Assembly (NCBI GenBank): GCA_027001345.1
Contig: JALTMS010000067.1
Coordinates: 471 to 8,070 of the forward strand
Direction of reading: 5' to 3'
Length of the DNA: 7,600 nucleotides
DNA from: Acidobacteriota bacterium
GTDB taxonomy: Bacteria > Acidobacteriota > Polarisedimenticolia > J045
The notes under the pieces: generated by a model
The model's input: only the letters and a program-made list of their open reading frames with translations
What the model was told of the DNA's origin: nothing
Database searches by the model: none
Made by a program: the position numbers and the translations under genes
Shown: positions 6,650 through 7,600 of the stretch, piece by piece
Numbering within the stretch: the first letter of the stretch is position 1
How the letters are laid out: each line of letters opens with the position of its first letter

Positions 6650-6797
6650 CGTTCAGCTCCTTGGTCGATGACCATCCGTGGTCGAGTCCTTCGAAAGCGT
6701 GGAGTGGGAGGACCCCGGCGACCCGTTCGGCAGGGGGGCGAACCAGGGGCAGTCACCGGAGTCCTCTCACACAGCAGATCCTTCCGTCGAAGGTCGT
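6650..6797. other. Gap between the YceI gene and the two-TM gene, with a small hairpin
   Basis: On the minus strand, 4 bases after the YceI TGA, CCTTC and GAAGG pair around the tetraloop GACG (6793-6780). No U-run follows, so it does not look like an intrinsic terminator; it could stabilise the 3' end or be chance. The rest of the gap contains C-runs and G-runs (about 6711-6738) that could pair weakly. I see no coding frame or clear promoter in it. Confidence 0.4.
6657..6674 (-). promoter_or_regulatory. Ribosome binding site and abutting dyad of the two-TM gene
   Basis: AAGGAG (6662-6657, minus strand) lies 7 bases before ATG 6649. Directly upstream is a 5-base dyad, TGGTC and GACCA around a 3-base centre (6662-6674), whose last base is the first base of AAGGAG. 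A second TGGTCGA occurs at 6679-6685 on the plus strand, 17 bases from the first. The dyad might modulate translation or bind a protein, but it is small. Confidence 0.5.
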
Positions 6798-7433
6798 TCA
6801 GCGAGCTGCGGCGAAAGCCAGGATGCGCACCTTCCAGGTGTCGTTGACACGGGCCGCGGCCTTGTTGGGAATCTTGACGCCGTAGTCGGAGAGCTTGATC
6901 TCGAGTGGCACGAGCACCCGCACCCACTGTCCCTTCTCCATGCCGGCCTTCTTGGCGGCGGCGACGGGTATCGGTCGTACGTCTGCCGTGACCGTCACCT
7001 CCCGGGAGACTCCGTGGAGGGTGAAAGTGCCACTGATCTCCCACTGGTTGTCCGAGACTTTGCGAGCCGAAGTGGAGATGAAGGAGATCGTCGGATTGCT
7101 CTTGGCATCGAGCCACTTCTTCGAGCGCAGGTGCTTGTCGCGCAGATCGATCCCCGTGCGCAGAGAATCGACTGGAACTGTCGCTTCCACGCGACCGGTG
7201 CCGGCATCGAGATCGGCGACGATCATGCCGCTGATCTTGTGAGTCGAACCGAGAATCACCTCGAAGTCGGTGGTCGATTCGAAAGTGATGTTGGTTCTCT
7301 GGTCGCTGATGCCGAACTTGTAGCTTTTCTCGGCTGCCTGGCTGGTGGCTCCGACCAGCAACCCGACGACGATGGCGACGAAAATGGCTTTTTTGACGAT
7401 TCTCTTACCGAGCATGGGTGATTTCGAAAACAT
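6798..7433 (-). CDS. YceI-family periplasmic protein
   Basis: Secreted lipocalin-like protein of the YceI family, whose members bind isoprenoid or other amphiphilic molecules in the periplasm. 211 residues from ATG 7433-7431, with AGGAG 9 bases upstream; the ATG at codon 7 has no such site. A basic N-region (K10-K15), hydrophobic core (16-29) and signal-peptidase site near SQA/A (31-34) indicate export. The mature protein shows the family motifs in order: YKFGISDQRTNITFES (38-53), SLRTGIDLRDKHLRSKKWLD (90-109), NPTISFIS (113-120), GTFTLHGVSREVTV (135-148) and LSDYGVKIP (181-189). Length is normal for the family (about 190-215). There is no fused cytochrome b561 domain, unlike some relatives, and no cysteine in the mature chain. 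It heads a likely two-gene unit with the two-TM protein downstream. The ligand is unknown, and involvement with the efflux pump is only suggested by proximity. Confidence 0.95.
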   Translation of the reverse strand: MFSKSPMLGKRIVKKAIFVAIVVGLLVGATSQAAEKSYKFGISDQRTNITFESTTDFEVILGSTHKISGMIVADLDAGTGRVEATVPVDSLRTGIDLRDKHLRSKKWLDAKSNPTISFISTSARKVSDNQWEISGTFTLHGVSREVTVTADVRPIPVAAAKKAGMEKGQWVRVLVPLEIKLSDYGVKIPNKAAARVNDTWKVRILAFAAAR

Positions 7434-7600
7434 GAGGTTGATCTCCTGTTCGTTTCGGCGAACGCGCCGGTGGTTTCTCGAGGCCGGCGGCGCTGGTTTT
7501 CGCCCGCGGCAATCAGTGAGTGCCGCCAGCCCGGCCTTCGTTACACGCGATTTGCGGGTTGCCGACTCGAAAGAGATAGAATGCTGGCGTCTCGCAGGGG
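7434..7600. other. Upstream region of the YceI gene, with two small dyads
   Basis: This non-coding stretch holds AGGAG for the YceI start (minus strand, 9-base spacer) and two modest stem-forming dyads. GCGGCA/TGCCGC pairs around 9 bases (7506-7526), and CGCCGG/CCGGCG pairs around 13 bases (7465-7489). On the minus strand TGTAAC near 7543-7538 resembles a -10 element but lacks a good -35. The dyads are of the size expected by chance in GC-rich sequence, so no operator is claimed. Confidence 0.35.
7552..7582 (+). promoter_or_regulatory. Possible rightward promoter at the window edge
   Basis: TAGAAT at 7577-7582 is a good sigma70-type -10 element. The best available -35 is TTGCGG at 7552-7557, which matches only the TTG half and sits 19 bases away. 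It would drive a gene beyond the right edge, divergent from the YceI gene. The ATG at 7581-7583 opens a frame that stays open to the edge and could itself be a start, but only a weak AGAG precedes it. Confidence 0.3.

Noticed and set aside
6780..6793. Hairpin after the YceI stop as an intrinsic terminator
   Set aside because: The stem has only 5 pairs and no U-run follows.
7581..7600. Start of a plus-strand gene at the right edge
   Set aside because: Only about six codons are visible, with a weak ribosome binding site, and the ATG overlaps a better -10-like element; too little to call a gene.

Overview
The window is high-GC, densely packed bacterial DNA. The proteins imply a Gram-negative (diderm) envelope: RND permeases, a lipoprotein adaptor and a secreted YceI protein. 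The GC-rich codon use and Gly/Arg/Pro-rich linkers would suit Acidobacteriota, Myxococcota or a similar lineage, but no marker gene is present and the taxon is not determined.

Layout. (1) Positions 1-5510, minus strand: a tripartite-efflux operon transcribed right to left. It consists of a lipoprotein periplasmic adaptor (5510-4275), an unusually large RND permease of 1191 residues (4278-703), and the N-terminal 203 codons of a second, different RND permease (610-1, running off the left edge). The adaptor and first permease overlap by 4 bp, and 92 bp separate the two permeases. No outer-membrane TolC-type gene is in view. (2) Positions 5511-5678: a 168-bp divergent control region with an interrupted, widely spaced inverted repeat. 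(3) Positions 5679-6224, plus strand: an Rrf2-family transcription regulator with an exceptionally cysteine-dense segment, divergent from the pump. (4) Positions 6649-6221, minus strand: an unrecognised small two-TM protein, convergent with the regulator and sharing a TTAA with it. (5) Positions 7433-6798, minus strand: a secreted YceI-family protein, with its leader running to the right edge.

How it may work together (inference). The Rrf2 protein probably senses a redox, Fe-S or metal signal through its cysteines and controls the divergent adaptor-RND-RND operon, perhaps through the inverted repeat. The pump would take substrates from the inner membrane or periplasm. The YceI protein and the two-TM protein form a second cell-envelope unit of unknown connection to the pump.

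The most unusual items are the extra hydrophobic block of about 155 residues between TM6 and TM7 of the large RND permease, the six cysteines within 14 residues of the Rrf2 protein, and the inverted repeat between them. I see no CRISPR array, transposon, tRNA or rRNA, and nothing that clearly amounts to a wholly new system.
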